The notes: generated by a model not told the origin, from the letters alone. Positions 10,371 to 43,280 are shown, counted from the first letter of the stretch. The stretch: DNA of 64,000 nt from Elysia chlorotica (GCA_003991915.1 RQTK01000004.1:1543502-1607501), one strand, 5' to 3'. Numbers and translations are program-made.

Positions 10371-11907
10371 GCAAGACCTTAATAGTGCTTTTATCTCTTG
10401 ATCCCCATCTCATTATTCTGAACACGACAGGGCGGTACTAGTACATGTACTCCGATGCGTGCTGGAGAAACGGACGGTCTGAGAGAGATGGAACACAGTC
10501 CACATGGAGATACATGACTGTGGTAATTTTAAGAGGTTCTTGTACTATGACCTCTCGTGAAGTGTTCTAAGTATAACCAGTGTGACAGAGTGATCTATGT
10601 AAAACCCAATAGTGAATTACTCCCTGGCATTTAAAAAATATAAGTTAAAAAAAACAACAACTATAAAGATAAAGAATCGGTTATCTCTATTTATATATTT
10701 TAGTAGTTATTTTTTATGCATCTGATTTCGACTTAAAAAAAATAACTACAATCCCTTCCTTTTTTTAAAAACAAAACTTTTAAAAACCTTTTAGTAATTC
10801 AAACCACCACGATAATTTTTTCGAATTTCGAGACAACGGGTTATTCGACATCGATAGATAAACATTCTGATAGGAAAGCCAATTGTCGGACAATCTTTTA
10901 AACGAGAAGAGTGTGTGAAATTTTACGCTTTAAATGAAATTTTACTTGCCAACGATATATTATTTTTTCAGCGTCTAGAGAGAGCAATATATCCCGAATC
11001 TGAAAAAGTAGCTTACATGTATATATATCACAACAGTTTACTTGTTGGTAGTATGATATTATACTTCATATGTATGAGAGATTCTAGGTTGCATTTACCA
11101 GTGAAAACCGTGCGTCTTTTTTGTACTGACGTAAGGAATATAAGGTTAAGCCAACATAAAGGCACTCTCATTAAGACACAATGTCTAACATAATATATGT
11201 TCTGATATTTAAAATCAACTAGGTAGAGATCACTCTTTGCCGCACGTATTGTGGTTGATTTAAAGAAACTGAGGTCATTTTTTTGTGTTTTATTAACAGA
11301 AAATATAATGTTAGAAAGCATTTTCATGAACAAGTTTGTTGCCTTTTGTATAGCTATTATTGACTTTCTATTAAAAAAAAACACAATAAAAAAAACAAAA
11401 AACAAAAATACAACAACAACAAAACAACCCTTGCATCGGTACGACGAAACTGCGCAAAACAATAAATTGTCCACAAAAAAGGAAAAAAAACAAAGAGTAT
11501 CGTCCTTACGAAACTGTGTACAATTATAATTGTGATGTATTAGCACTCGTTGTGCATTATATATATTTATGTATATAAGTGTCAAATACTACGTTGCTCT
11601 ATGTTCCTTCTGGTTATTATTTGGCAACCACCAGGGATGTTATTTTCGCCTCCCATTGCATCATCAACATCTCCAGACGCATAACATCTTCGATCTAGAC
11701 TGTAGGGGTAGACTGGGTCAACTCGACTTGACTTCAACCCGTACCCTATATTTTTCTTTGAAGAGTCTTCCCCTCTTGTGTCTGTGTCGTTAACATATCG
11801 TGCAACCGCGTTCGCGGTTTTCTTGTTTCCTCTTTATTCTCCGATTATATTCCGATGGCTAAGAGGCTAGCTGAATCACGTCCGTTCTTTATTACAGTAA
11901 ATCCCTA
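10371..11907. other. No gene recognised
   Basis: AT-rich sequence with A-runs. Frames at 10915-11193, 11028-11585 and 11251-11529 have no recognisable domain and overlap on opposite strands in low-complexity sequence. If the SLC6-like gene continues leftward, this lies within its downstream introns. Confidence 0.4.
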
Positions 11908-12140
11908 GGGGCGCGGTAGCCCCGCGGTAGAACATCGGCTTCCGACGCAGGAGGTCGGCGGTTCGAGCCCTGGCGATTTCGCCTCCGACTGGTTGGGTCG
12001 GTGTCAGTTTCATGTGACTGGCTGAGACAGTCATGCATGTGGTATTACATAAATCGTCAGACATAAGTTTTGGGTTTCGTCCACAATAAAGCCTATATAA
12101 TGCTGCGTTGAACATTAAATAAACTCAAATAACTCAACTA
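11908..12140 (+). mobile_element. tRNA-derived SINE, full-length copy
   Basis: The head GGGGCGCGGTAGCCCCGCGG resembles an A box, and GCGGTTCGAGCCCTGG carries a clear B box. The core GACTGGTTGGGTCGGTGTCAG and GTGACTGGCTGAGACAG follows, then the tail AATCGTCAGAC...TTCGTCCACAATAAAGCC, ending in AACTCAAATAACTCAACT. This is the clearest sense-strand copy of the main family. The 79-codon minus frame across it is not a gene. Confidence 0.85.
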
Positions 12141-12925
12141 GAGTAAACCTTTTCCTCCTTGTTTTGGTTTATGCTTCTAATCTCGACATCTGATAGGTTT
12201 TCCTATTCGCCTTATCGTTGATTCCCATGGATTAAAAAAATCACTTGCAATTCTCCTCAACCTAGCATTCAGGCAAGCGCAGAATTAAGTAAACAAAACA
12301 AAGGTCTGGACGCTGCTGCTCCTGCTTCTCTACACACACAAAGCCCTGTTTATTTACTTGTACTCAGTGCTGGAACAGATCGCGTGTTTGCCGTAACGCT
12401 AGGGATTGGTTGAATGCTGGATAAAACATACCCCCACCCCACCCCTTCCCTCAATTTTCGGATCGAACACGGACGTTTCATCAAGTATACAAGTGGCCAT
12501 ACAAACTGAGACCTATTTAAAATTAATGTGGTTTGTGTTTTTTATATGATTATTGTGTAATGAAAGATACTAGTATAAAAATATTAAATAGCAAATTGGC
12601 CTACATTAACGATACGAATGATGTTGTATGTTTGATTAGATCGACATGTGAGATGGCTGTGACTAAGTTTTGTTTATTATTATGTTTTTTTTTTATCCCT
12701 GGAATTACTCAGAGCAAAGTTGAAATCGCGATATTCAGGAAGATTTTTGGGTGACGCAAGCCATATAGTGACTCATTCATTTACACACTATTTGTTCGTT
12801 TAATTAATCCTTTAGTATTTTACATGAGTAACGTATTTTTAAACACTTCTCTCGTGTGTTTTTAAACAAAGATTTTAATTAATCACAGTTTTCGCTATAT
12901 ATTCTACTTCAGGGGGAATACTTAC
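12141..12925. other. No gene recognised (probable intron of the SLC6-like gene)
   Basis: AT-rich sequence downstream of the donor site of SLC6-like exon 4. No further SLC6 exon (TM4 onward) was found here. The short frame at 12533-12754 has no recognisable homology. Confidence 0.4.
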
Positions 12926-32461
<19,536 letters not shown>

Positions 32462-33200
32462 GATGGTAAGAAGAACTTCAACCGGTCCACTTCTTGGAAA
32501 CAGTAGGAAACACTTACTAGTATTTTAATTTTTAAAGACTTTAAAAAAACAACACGTTTTATGAGAGACAATGTAGAAAAACAGAAGCTCTTTGTAAGCA
32601 AGTTAATGCAAAACACGACACCTTTCGTGGTGATTCACATGTTATGAATAATATTACTGTGAGTTACTTTCCTGTAAAGCTGTTTACGGAACACTTGATC
32701 TGACTATCCAAACATCGACTACAATTGGTGTTTTCCTCAAGATGTTATTGACAAAGCGGTTCTGTTGACATCTAAAGCTGGCCCACTAAGCCGAAGGAAA
32801 GACCTCTAGATCACAGAATACGCGGCGTTGTCAAAGACTCAAGCCTCCATAGAACGTGACATTTTGCAAGCGATATGCATCGCCGGCACCCGTCTGATCG
32901 GATAATTCCTCACTGCTCATGTTCGGAATGGAGTTAGGAAGCGGTGCCTCAGGTGTTTGGGTGGGATACTCACTGCCGAGACAGAGAGACAGAGACACAG
33001 AGACAGGGAGACAGGGAGGCGCGCGTGCGGTGCTCACTCACTCTGCTCAGCTTGTCGCGGTAGAGTCTCTGGTGGGGGAGAGAGACGGGATATTGGTGAG
33101 GAAGTGGAGGAGGGAGTGTGAGGCAACGGGAGAAAGAAGGTTTAACTGAGGGGGTTGAGAATGGGAGGGGGAATGGTTTTGGCGTTACTCACGTTAAGAG
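32462..33200 (-). promoter_or_regulatory. Likely 5' leader and promoter region of the SLC6-like gene
   Basis: This region is upstream of the exon 1 start codon. The sequence from about 32760 to 33130 is GC-richer than the neighbourhood, with a CAGA/GA-like stretch at 32980-33020. No TATA box was identified with confidence. A 68-codon minus frame (32831-33037) is in this region, but no splice or homology links it to the transporter. The assignment rests only on position. Confidence 0.3.
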
Positions 33201-33793
33201 GAACCGTTTAATCATGATTTATTGCTGGGGATTGGTGGCAATTAACGGAAGGTGATCTTGCTCGTAAGAATTTTAGAGGCATCTGTTGAAAATTCTCAAT
33301 GTAACAAGGTATAGATCTTGAACTGATGAATACTGAATACATTTTAATGCAAGCAAAAAAGTGATATCGAAATTTGAATATCCCTCTCGTGGTTAGTACT
33401 TTAGTTTTAGACTATACAATTTTAATGAAAAAAATTATCATTTATATTTTGTACTCAAGTTATCATTTAATTAAAATGATATTGACAGAGACAATGAGAC
33501 AGAGACAGACACACTAGCAGACATTCATGGTGGACAGAGAAAAGAGATATAAAGGATAAAAAAATATCCAGAAAGACTTGGCAGACAGAACGAATGTGAG
33601 TTATAGACAGCTCTACATACCAGAAATACAAAAGAGAAAGAGAGAGAGGAAAAAATATAAGAAAAACCCACATTCAAAAATTGAAGCAGCGGTACAAGAT
33701 GAAGACACACAAAAAACAACAATTGAATTGAATTTAGGAGAAGGAAAAAAGTAAGGCATGGAAAGCGAGAGGTGTTAAGTTGGGTGCAGGAGT

Positions 33794-33796
<3 letters not shown>
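33201..33796. other. No gene recognised
   Basis: AT-rich sequence with degraded CAGA/GA words on the right. Nothing further seen. Confidence 0.4.
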
Positions 33797-33835
<39 letters not shown>

Positions 33836-34040
33836 GAGAGAGACAGAGAGAGAGACAGAGAGGCAGAGACAGAGACAGGGACAGACATACAAACAGTCAG
33901 ACAGACAGACATAGAGAGAGCGAAAGAGAGATAGACAGGGACATATAGGCACACTGACAGAGGCAGACAGACAGACAGAAAATTAGACAAACACAAAAAA
34001 CAGGTAAGCATACAGACATACAGGCAGACACAGAGAGATA
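33797..34040. repeat. (GA)n and degraded (CAGA)n tract
   Basis: A GA run at 33797-33850 is followed by imperfect CAGA/GACA repeats to about 34040. Confidence 0.85.
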
Positions 34041-34337
34041 AACATAGATTATTGAAGGATCATTGGTTCTTTTTTTCCAGTCGTACTTTTCACATTTCAT
34101 TGTGCAATGAATCTCCAGCTACCGTGAGAATCGGGGTGTCTAATTTTAAAATGACTCAACATCGAGCGTTGCAGCATTGATCGGATGCTGCTCCCTCAGT
34201 CCCACTGCGAGAGGACAAAAGGTGAAAAAATTGATACACACATGCGTGCATTCATAACATTGGTTCCTGTAGACGATACATCATACTGTGCGCAATGCAA
34301 GGCTTGCTAAACTTTCTGTGCCAAGAGTTGTTTCTAG

Positions 34338-34575
34338 ACAGTTGAGTTGGTTGCTTAACATCTAACTTCAGCACTTAATAGGCTACAGTGTGGACGAGCA
34401 ATTTTATGCACGCAGAGACTGGACTCCTGTCTCAGCCCGACACATTATACTTACATCGACCCAACCAGTAGGGGACCAAATAGGGCAAAGAAATTTTGAC
34501 CGATCGTAGGATTCGAACCGCCGACTTCCTGATCTCAAGACCAACGCTCTACTTAGTGATTCAGTTTGACTCAAC
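34338..34575 (-). mobile_element. tRNA-derived SINE, diverged copy
   Basis: The minus strand carries B box GGTTCGAATCC, the core CTACTGGTTGGGTCGATGTA, GGGCTGAGACAGGAGTCC, and the tail ending CCAACTCAACT. Part of the tail (the AATTGTCAGACGTTAG region) is deleted. Confidence 0.75.
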
Positions 34576-36340
34576 CCTTTTTATTTTTAGATATACACTG
34601 GATTTTCAACTACCGGTATAATAAAAAAATCGAAATAGCATAATCAATATCGGGAATCAAAACGCAAGAAAGAGTATTATTTTTTGTCTTGAAATATAGT
34701 TGCTCTGATTATGTGTTTTGACACACCACTGAAAACATTTTGGCATAACAGAAGACGAATGCAAAGAACATAATTGTTGACTAATTTTGAGCGTATGGTT
34801 TAAGTAAGTTTAAGTGACGCTTGACAACAAAAGCGACGAAGTGAGTTCGTTCTTGAACAAGCCAACTGTAACTTATTTCCTTGGTGAGTAAATTTTAACC
34901 ACATGTTACAATGGCCCAGTGTATTCGTAACCAATTTGAACTACCGAAATCACCGTCCAAAACGTTATGCCAATATGTGCGCAGTTATATAGCTCGCAAG
35001 TGATTATGCCAGGCAAACATTATCAACTTTTATCCCAGTTAACTTTTCGCTTATATGTTTTAATTTTCAGCATAGTATATTTTTTTTCTGGGGATATCTT
35101 AAGCTTGAAATAAATATAATTATGGGCTTTAAATTCGTTGTGGATCCCCTAGATAAAATTTTTAATTATAATACAGCAGCTGTAAAATTAAAAAATTGCA
35201 CAGCACCTTCATTTTGTTTGTGTGAAAATCCATGACCTTCCAAAATAAAGTCAATTTAAACGGAATTAAAATAGATCCGCAAGATCAGCTTATTTTCCTA
35301 TTTTACGTTTTCGGCCAGTCATTTGTTTTCTCTCGATATTGCAACCATTGAAAGTTAGTGTTTGAAAAGAGCACCTTTGTCGTAACTATTGCCACAACAA
35401 ATTCGTTTCAGTAATTTCCTTCCTTACAATCAATATCTCTCTATAAAAAATGCGGGTTTCTGCCTTTAAGAAAAATGAGCCAATGGGGTACAACTCGATA
35501 CTAATTACAAAATATCGTACATTGAAGGAAAAGAATATCACTTAAATAAAAATCGATCCCTTTTAGCGGCCTCTGAGTTCGTTAGGTGAAATCCGGATTC
35601 GATGGAAATAATAATCGTAAGAAGTAATACGCGGGAGCTGTTTATTACGGTGTCAGATCGATATGAAGTGCAGTCTTAATGTTTTCTTGTTTCTGCAGAC
35701 TCCCACAGCAGTAGCATCAACTCTGTATCTCGTAGCTTGAGGCAATCGGCCCTTTCTCCTGCTTTTCTACTTCTCGTTCTCCTAATCTCGCCATTTCTTT
35801 ATTGCCTGTCTTTCTATTTCTTTGTCAATGTCCCGAACCATAAATCGTCCGCAAGCTTTTCTCTGTGTATGAGTACACTTATGTTTGTCTCTTCTTTACA
35901 TTTTACAGGCTAAATCTCTCCCCCTCTCGCTGTTTCTGTTTATTTAATTTGTGTATGAATTTTCATTCCCATATCTACCTTTTTCTCTTCCTCTCTTTCT
36001 TCTCTTTCTATCTATCTTTCACCCAAACACACACACACATACACATATACAATCTAGCTCCCCCCCCCCTCCTCCACAGGATTTTATATCATCTATAGAT
36101 TCAACACGTTCTTTATTCACCGATGCACCCTCTTACGAAGTGCTGCCTACGTATCTTAGTGTCTGTTTCTATTATAATTTATTTACATCTATTCTTACGC
36201 CTATTTACACAGTGTATAGCATTCATTTATTCAATAGGTTAATTAGGCTAGACGTCTTATCATGCAGCGGGATAATACCCCCGAAGGCACAGGGCCTAGG
36301 AAAAAAGTGTACTGTTACTGTTCTTTTTTTACTATTATTA
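34576..36340. other. No gene recognised
   Basis: AT-rich DNA, pyrimidine-rich from 35700 onward. TTTTCTTGTTTCTGCAG at 35682-35698 is acceptor-like, followed by a 70-codon open frame (35701-35913). I did not accept it as an exon. Confidence 0.35.
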
Positions 36341-36355
36341 GTAGTAGTATTATTA

Positions 36356-36407
<52 letters not shown>

Positions 36408-36418
36408 TATTATTATTT
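36341..36418. repeat. (ATT)n microsatellite
   Basis: ATT units with two interruptions. Confidence 0.95.
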
Positions 36419-36812
36419 GATTTGATTTACATCGATAAGCATACCGCAGCCACCCACACACATTCAAACAGAGAGACTGGAAACTAAGATGTGATTTCAA
36501 AATCATTATATCATTTAACTTAAGCTTCTAAAAATATCATTAAAACAACATACTTTTCTGTAATTATTATGGACAGCATCTGACTGGGCTTTAGCCTATA
36601 ATCAAATATTTGTATTCAATTTCCTCAGCCTTAGAGGCAGCTTTAAGTGTTAGCTCCTTCTCACAGCAGAAGGATAATACAAATTCCACAAAATGCCCCA
36701 TGGGTATCTCCTTAACCCAAGGTTGGCGACCCTTGGCATTCTGCGACCTGCTGCCTTTTAGCCTGTAATTATTTTTCCCACCTCCAGGGACTCGTTCTGT
36801 TGTGCGTCTCTA

Positions 36813-37600
36813 TCAACATCCCCATGCCGGGAGCTGGGGCAACCATTACCAAGGGCCTCTAGCGTCCTACACAGTTTTAGAGACTTTGCGATTCTCTCGA
36901 CAATTACAGATGACATCATCAAGACACTTTGACTTGTAGTTTTGTCATCGTTGATTGGTTGCACAAGTCTATAATAGATAATTTTATGATTGGATGTTGG
37001 TGCAGATTCCCTGACCTATGTTCTCCGTTTTCGCTTTGAGTGTCTTTATCACAAGGATTCTACTGACGGACTGGCAGCACATAAAATTGTCAGACGTCTG
37101 TCTTGGGGCCCGTCCACAATATAGCCTATGTAGTGCTGCGGTTGGACGTTAAACCAACCCAACCAACCATCCCTTACCTATGATTGTCTACGACTTCTGT
37201 ATGGACCCCGTAATCGCAAGGTATCTTTTACCAACATCCCCTGACGGGTGCTGGAGCAACCATTACCAAGAGCCTATAGCGTCCTACACAGTTTTACAGG
37301 CTTTGCGATCCACTCAACTTTATTAGATGACATAATCGCGCCCCTCTTGACATAAAGTTTTGTGGTCGTTGATTGGTAGCCCAAGTCTTGGAAAGATATG
37401 ATTGGATTTTGGTGCAGATTCCCTTACCTATGATTGTCTTCGACTTCTGTATGGACCCTGTAATCGCAAGGTATCTTCTACCAACATCCCCTGACGGGTG
37501 CTGGGGCAAGCATTACCGGGGCCTCCAGGTCTCGCGGTCCTTCACAGTGTTTGACACCTCAGGGACAACACCCCCGTGCATGGAATATCAATATTCTAAA
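36813..37600. repeat. Tandem repeat, ~250-bp unit, about three copies
   Basis: CCCTTACCTATGATTGTC occurs at 37171 and 37421, exactly 250 bp apart, followed each time by GACTTCTGTATGGACCC and GTAATCGCAAGGTATCTT. A more diverged copy at 36813-37060 shares CCATTACCAA, AGCGTCCTACACAGTTTTA and GATTGG...GGTGCAGATTCCCT. A SINE tail lies between the first and second copies. Weaker relatives occur at about 43370-43510 and 44730-44860. Confidence 0.8.
37068..37170 (+). mobile_element. SINE tail fragment
   Basis: Only the 3' part of the main SINE family is present: CAGCACATAAAATTGTCAGA, CCCGTCCACAATATAGCC, GGACGTTAAACCAACCCAAC. The head and core are missing. Confidence 0.8.
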
Positions 37601-39560
37601 CCATGGAGGAGCTAGCTATGCATTCTAGAGGCCACCGGGGTGTTAATTGCTGGTTCTATCTTTGCCACCACTGTTTCCAGTTGTCCACTTTTAGTGCTTA
37701 AGCTTTCTAGAGGGAAAGAATTAAATGCAGGTTTATCACATTACGATTTGGATCGGCCTGTTTCCAGATCGTTTTGAGGGTGCATTTTGATATCTTTATT
37801 TTACAATTCATTGCTTATTAAATCGCGAGTACAATTTATTTCGTGAGGTGATGAGAGATTTGTTTAAATTATTTGGTCATTAGAGGAGGGGAAAACGGAA
37901 GAAGAGGAATGGTTTGGTTAAAGGTCGAAACCTTTGATAATGCGAATGTGCTTTACCCAAAACCTACCCACACAGAAACTTTTGTTCAGTCATTTCATTC
38001 GGTACCAGTCAGCCACAAACCAAAGTGTGATTATAAATAATGAAATGTATGAAACCGCTGACCTCCCAAGTTTCTTCCGATCCATTTCCTCCATCTTACC
38101 ACATCAGTGGGTACCGTAGTGCTAACCCGGGTCTCACCACCGTTGCCTGCCAGCATCCAATTAGTCGGAGCGATGTGACGAGGACTTTGGTGACAACGAT
38201 TTCTGCCCTTGCCTAGCCAAGGTCACTTAGACCGATATGACTCACAGTGAATGACTATCCTACTATCGATTGTGGCGCCCCCCCCCCCCTCCTCATCCCT
38301 CTCTAGGCTAACCAGGGCTGCTCTAATCCCTCCCATCCTGGCTTGGTCCCCTGGTGTGGCGTGCGGTCGAGATGCTAAGCTGTCCCCGGGTTTTTATCAA
38401 GCTGCCATGTCGATCATTCTGTGATCAGATCAATTATCACCTGGTTCGATCACCAAGACTTGCACGAGACGTTTGCATTTGCATCCGTTCTAAAGCTAGA
38501 GAAAGCTATCTTCTCGATCTCATTATTCAAATTGAGAGGAAGAGATGAAAAAGTCATCATTGTGGTGTTAGCGATGGGGGCGATTTGGAAAATAGGGATG
38601 GGAAAAGGGGGGGGGGGGTATCCAGGAAAACGCTCTCGTTCTTCGCAGACCACAAATTTATGTTTCCCCGACAAATGATTTTTATCAAGAAAAGGAATCA
38701 AGTTTTGTTCAAGCCATCACTTAGCCAACTGCTGGGTGATTCCGGAAAATGGGCGCTATCTTTCATCTACGTGAGCTTTCATTTGAGTACAACGTAAAAT
38801 GAGTTATAGGGAGGAAAGCGCCATTGCAACCAATATGTTATTGTGATGTCTAAAACTGTATTTCTTTTTTTTTTTTTTATAAATTTCCGCTTCTAAAAAT
38901 ATTTTATTTTTTGCCTCTATGCAAGTTGTGCAATACAGACGTTACCTGTATGTTAGTTAGGGAGTTGAATTGGAACCTTGTTCTACAGAAAACTTCAAAC
39001 TTGTCAATTTATAATTCATATTAAAAACGTACACGGGTCCGGAATTTGACTAAAGGTATAATTATTGAAAAGGTTATTAAATCTTTTGTTTCCTTTGCTT
39101 TTTTTGTATTCAGCACAAAAATGTTTATATGTCTGTGCAAATTGCATTTAACAATATAATTATTTCATTTTTTATTACTATTTGGAGCGTGTCCATCGCA
39201 AAGTTTTAATAAGTTGCACATTATAAAGAGACTAGTCATGCGTCATTTTTGTTTCTGAAAACGTGAGATACATTTACGAAGGATTTAAACCTACAATGAA
39301 CTTTTGTTCCACTGGTCAAGATATGGCATAAAACAGAAGGTTTCCAAAGAGATACAAAAGTGTCCATATCACTTGCCTTCACAGGTCCTTTCATTCCCGC
39401 TGTCGCCGTATAGGGTCTCTTGGAAACGTTGAATATATAGGGGCGTACGCACAACGTTATAGTAAGCTTACGACTCATCTTCACATATAGAGATGAAATA
39501 ATGAAGATTTACGAAGAGGTGTGAGATACCACGACGTTGTACATACGACCCTAAGGGAGC
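37601..39560. other. No gene recognised
   Basis: Mixed sequence with a poly-C run at about 38279 and a poly-G run at about 38607. Overlapping frames near 38350-38800 and 39236-39484 have no recognisable domain. Confidence 0.4.
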
Positions 39561-39579
39561 TCCTTCCATCCAAACCTTG

Positions 39580-40155
39580 CCTTCTCTCTTAAGCTATAGC
39601 CCCCACCACTCAGGAAAACGATGAACTCAACCACATCTTCTGCCTCATTGCTCCATTCGGAGTCTTGACTGCTTTGTGAAAATGACATTGTAAATTGTGT
39701 TACAAGTTCTTGGCCGATGCCAGCTGACAAGTGCTTTTGCAGGACGGACTGGCGCACGCGGTAGAGCGTTAGACTTTCAATCGGAGGGTCCCTGGTTCAA
39801 ATCTCACGATGGGTCAAAATTTAATATGACCAATTGCGCCCCTGACTGGTAGGATCGGTGCCAGTATAATGTGACCGGCTGAGATGGAGTCATGGTATCC
39901 CCGCACTTCATACGTGGGGCAACACGTAAAATCGTCAGACGTTAGTCTTGAGACCTGGCCACAATATAGCATATTTAGTATAGACGTGGGACACCAAACA
40001 GTATAAACGCACACACACACACTCTCTCTTTTCACAGGAAAACTCAACCACTGCCTCATTACTCGATTGGGAGTCTTGACAGCTTTGTGGAAATGACATT
40101 ATAAATTGTGTTATAAGTCCTCAGTCAGTACCAGCAGGACAAGTGCTATTGAAGG
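39580..40155. repeat. ~140-bp direct repeat flanking a SINE
   Basis: 39610-39748 and 40030-40155 share ACTCAACCAC, TGCCTCATT, GGAGTCTTGAC, GCTTTGTG(A/G)AAATGACATT and AAATTGTGTTA, with the SINE at 39749-40005 between them. This is either a duplication that was then split by the SINE, or two units of an older array. Confidence 0.7.
39749..40005 (+). mobile_element. tRNA-derived SINE, near full length
   Basis: The head GACTGGCGCACGCGGTAGAG has an A-box-like segment, and GGTTCAAATCTC is the B box. The core CTGACTGGTAGGATCGGTGC and AGTATAATGTGACCGGCTGA follows, then the tail AATCGTCAGACGTTAGTCTT. In this copy the core carries the GGATCGGTG and CAGTATA variants also seen in the minisatellite at 53431. 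Confidence 0.8.
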
Positions 40156-41260
40156 ACAGGGCATGACTCACCCCAACTATTGAGCTGAAGAAATCTCATT
40201 CTATTCAGCATTTGTCCCCTGTACACAGAAGGGTCTGGATATTGTCAAACAAAACAGGAAAAAGTGCTGCGCATTGTTACAGAGACGATTGAATCTATGT
40301 ATCAGGGAATAAAGAGGAACACTACTTTACCAAATGATTTGTTACAATCACATTACCTTTGAATAATGTCAGGTCAACGGGCAACATGTTTTACATTTTG
40401 AATTGAACAAATATAGGGGGAAAAGTGCATCACCCCAAATGTTCTGTTGAGCAAATCTTACTCTGTTAAGAGTTTGTCCCTGTTCAAAGATGGGGCTGGA
40501 TATCGTCAAACAATGCAACAGAAGCTGCTACCGATTGTTACAAAGGTAATGGTATCTATGTATCAGGGAATAAAAAGGAACACTACTCTATCAAACGATT
40601 TGTCACTTTGAAAAAATGAACCTCACTACCGTTAAATAAATTGAGGTCAACCGGCAACATGTTTTATATTTTGAATCGAAAAATAGAGGGGAAAAGTGGA
40701 TCACCCCCGCCCGTGCTGTGGGGGAAATCTTATTATGTTAAGCATTTGTTCCTGTTCAAAGATGGGCCTGAATATCGTCAAACAAAACAGCAGATTGTAT
40801 TTAATGTCGAATTGGCGCATGTTTCACACACACACACACACATACACACACACACACAAATACCACACTAAGTGTTCAGTTGAAGAAATTCCATTCTAAT
40901 GGCATTCGCCCCCTGTATAAAAACCGCCAATCAAAATATCTGCTTCTCATTGTGTCTCAGATTTCTGTATGTATCACTGTAAGGTGTTGAGATAACAATT
41001 TTGAAAAAATGTCAAACCTTTTCTCAACATGAAATTTGTGATTGGGGTCAATGATGCCATGCTATTCTAAGCAAAATTATGTCACAATTTATATCAAAAC
41101 AAAACAAAAACCGACCACCTTACTTCTTATTCTACAGAAAAAACAACACATTTCTATACAATGTAAAAAGGTGTCTCCTGTTCAAAGATACGGCTGGTTA
41201 TGGTCGAATAAATTAATAAAAGCTGCAACTCATTGTAGCATGGATAAATTTATACATGAA
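40155..41260. repeat. Diverged tandem array, ~265-271-bp unit, about five copies
   Basis: AAAAGTGCATCACCCC at 40421 and AAAAGTGGATCACCCC at 40692 are 271 bp apart. Each unit continues with a TCTTA(C)TCTGTTAAG...TTTGT(C)CCTGT block, GGCTGGATATCGTCAAACAA and ATCTATGTATCAGGGAATAA. Two further, more diverged units follow a CA run at about 40828-40857. No coding function evident. Confidence 0.8.
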
Positions 41261-41843
41261 TTGCCGAACATTTTCAAACCTGCCCCCATTTTGCCAATTT
41301 TGTTGGCACTAAATAAATTCATATCAAGCCAAACAACATAACGCACAAAATTAAAATCTTATAGAAAGCTGGAAAAATGCATCTGCGCGTATGCCAAACA
41401 GTAGCACTTTTTTTTTAAACTGACATCTTTAACTTTTTTTTGGAAGACCCACTTGTCCGCTAAAAATTTGGCACTTGAATGTTTTTGCATTGGAAATGTA
41501 AAAGGATTACGAATTCGATCCTAATCTCCTCAGAGCCAAACGGCGTTCCATTACGACCATTTTTAACCTTCCTCCCACGCTAATAACTCAAATTGAATGC
41601 ATCAGCATCGAAGAAAGTCCTAAATGAAGTGTGAGGTGAAAAAATGGTATCCCAAATTTTGTTATCTTTAAACAATTCAAATCGTTTGATGAATCATATA
41701 ATTGTTTTTTTTCCCAATTCCCCTCACGTTCTTGGCCCCGCGTCGCTCTCTGCATGCTCATTTCTCCCTTAAATGTGTCGTTAAACCCTCATCTATTGCG
41801 GCTTGCCTCTCTGTGTGTTTATTGTTACTTCGTCCTCCTGTCT

Positions 41844-42005
<162 letters not shown>

Positions 42006-42389
42006 TCTCTATCTTCATTCCTCTCTCTTTCTCTCTTTTTCTCTATATTCACTTTATTCGTGTTCAATTTCTTGCCTATGTTTCCAATATCTAAGTATTA
42101 GTTTATAAATATACCTTCTCTTCTCCCTATTTTAATATATTCCAAATAATGTTTAACTTTTAAACTTTTAAACACACACACATAAACACACACAAAATCC
42201 CCACATACCTGAATGGTTTTAAAGACGTATTCATTAGACAACTTTAAAATGTGTGCCATTTTTGTGATAAGTAGACCATTTTTCTGTGATTAGAGTTATA
42301 AAATGTTAATATATTTGCCCACAGTATAGTGTTCGTCTGTCAATGCATAGTGTCTAAAACAACTGTGATATCTGCTGTTATTTCATCCA

Positions 42390-43280
42390 GCCCTTTATAT
42401 AGATAATGCCCAATCAAACGTTTCCTTCCAACTTCTCAGAACACTCCAAACTTAATGGTGGCTAAACCAGTCTCTCCAGGACAAAACTATAACAACGCTC
42501 AGGATAAATAAAATAAAATCTAAACCTTATAAAGCCGATAATTGTCTATCGAAATATATGCTTGTAGATAACGCCCAGTTACATTTTGTATTTCTTACTA
42601 ACAACACCCCAAATGCAACAGTGCCTAATTCAGCCACCCACAGGGCTGAACCATATCGAGCAAAGGACTGCCCAAAGCATAAAAATAAACTATAGAAATG
42701 AAAAGACTCATACAATTACATTCATTAGTTTCTCAACACACTCCTAGGGCAGCATTGGCTCAACCAATTGATCTCAAGGCAAAACCTTATCGAGCATATA
42801 GGCCTACTGTACACAGCTCAAAAATAAATTATTACAACTAAGATAGCTAGGGATAGGGCCATATTGTTATTTTTTTTTTTCATTTTCTCAACATTCTTCA
42901 AAGGCAACGGTGGTTCAACCAACAACCACCAGGGCAAACCCGCATGAGGAAAAAAACTGGCCACTACATGAAAATAGACTATAGAAATTAAGATACACAT
43001 TATGGATAACGCCCAATTACACTTTTTCATTTGTTTCTCACAACCTCCAAAAGTAACAGTGCCTAAACCAGCCCCCTCGGGCCTCAGGCTGAATTCCATC
43101 GAGCCAACATCAGTAAAAATCATTAAAAAAAAGAACAACAACAAAAAACAAAATACAAACAACAAAAACAGAAATTAAGATGCAGGATTGGTAGGCCTAT
43201 TTAACTTTTCATTAGGTTTCTCAACATACTATAAAATGTGGCTAACGAATGCACCCCTAGGCCGGACTAAACCAAGTCCT
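42390..43280. repeat. Diverged tandem array, ~155-bp unit, about six copies
   Basis: Each unit has GATAACGCCCA(A/G)TTACA, a TTTCTCA-CAAC motif, a CAACAGTGCCTAA...CAGCC segment and ATAAA(C)TATAGAAAT(T/G)AA. Units start near 42404, 42567, 42712, 42850, 43005 and 43183. The array is old and diverged. Confidence 0.75.

Noticed and set aside
35682..35913. Strong acceptor followed by a 70-codon open frame
   Set aside because: The sequence is pyrimidine-rich low complexity with no domain, no donor and no partner exon.
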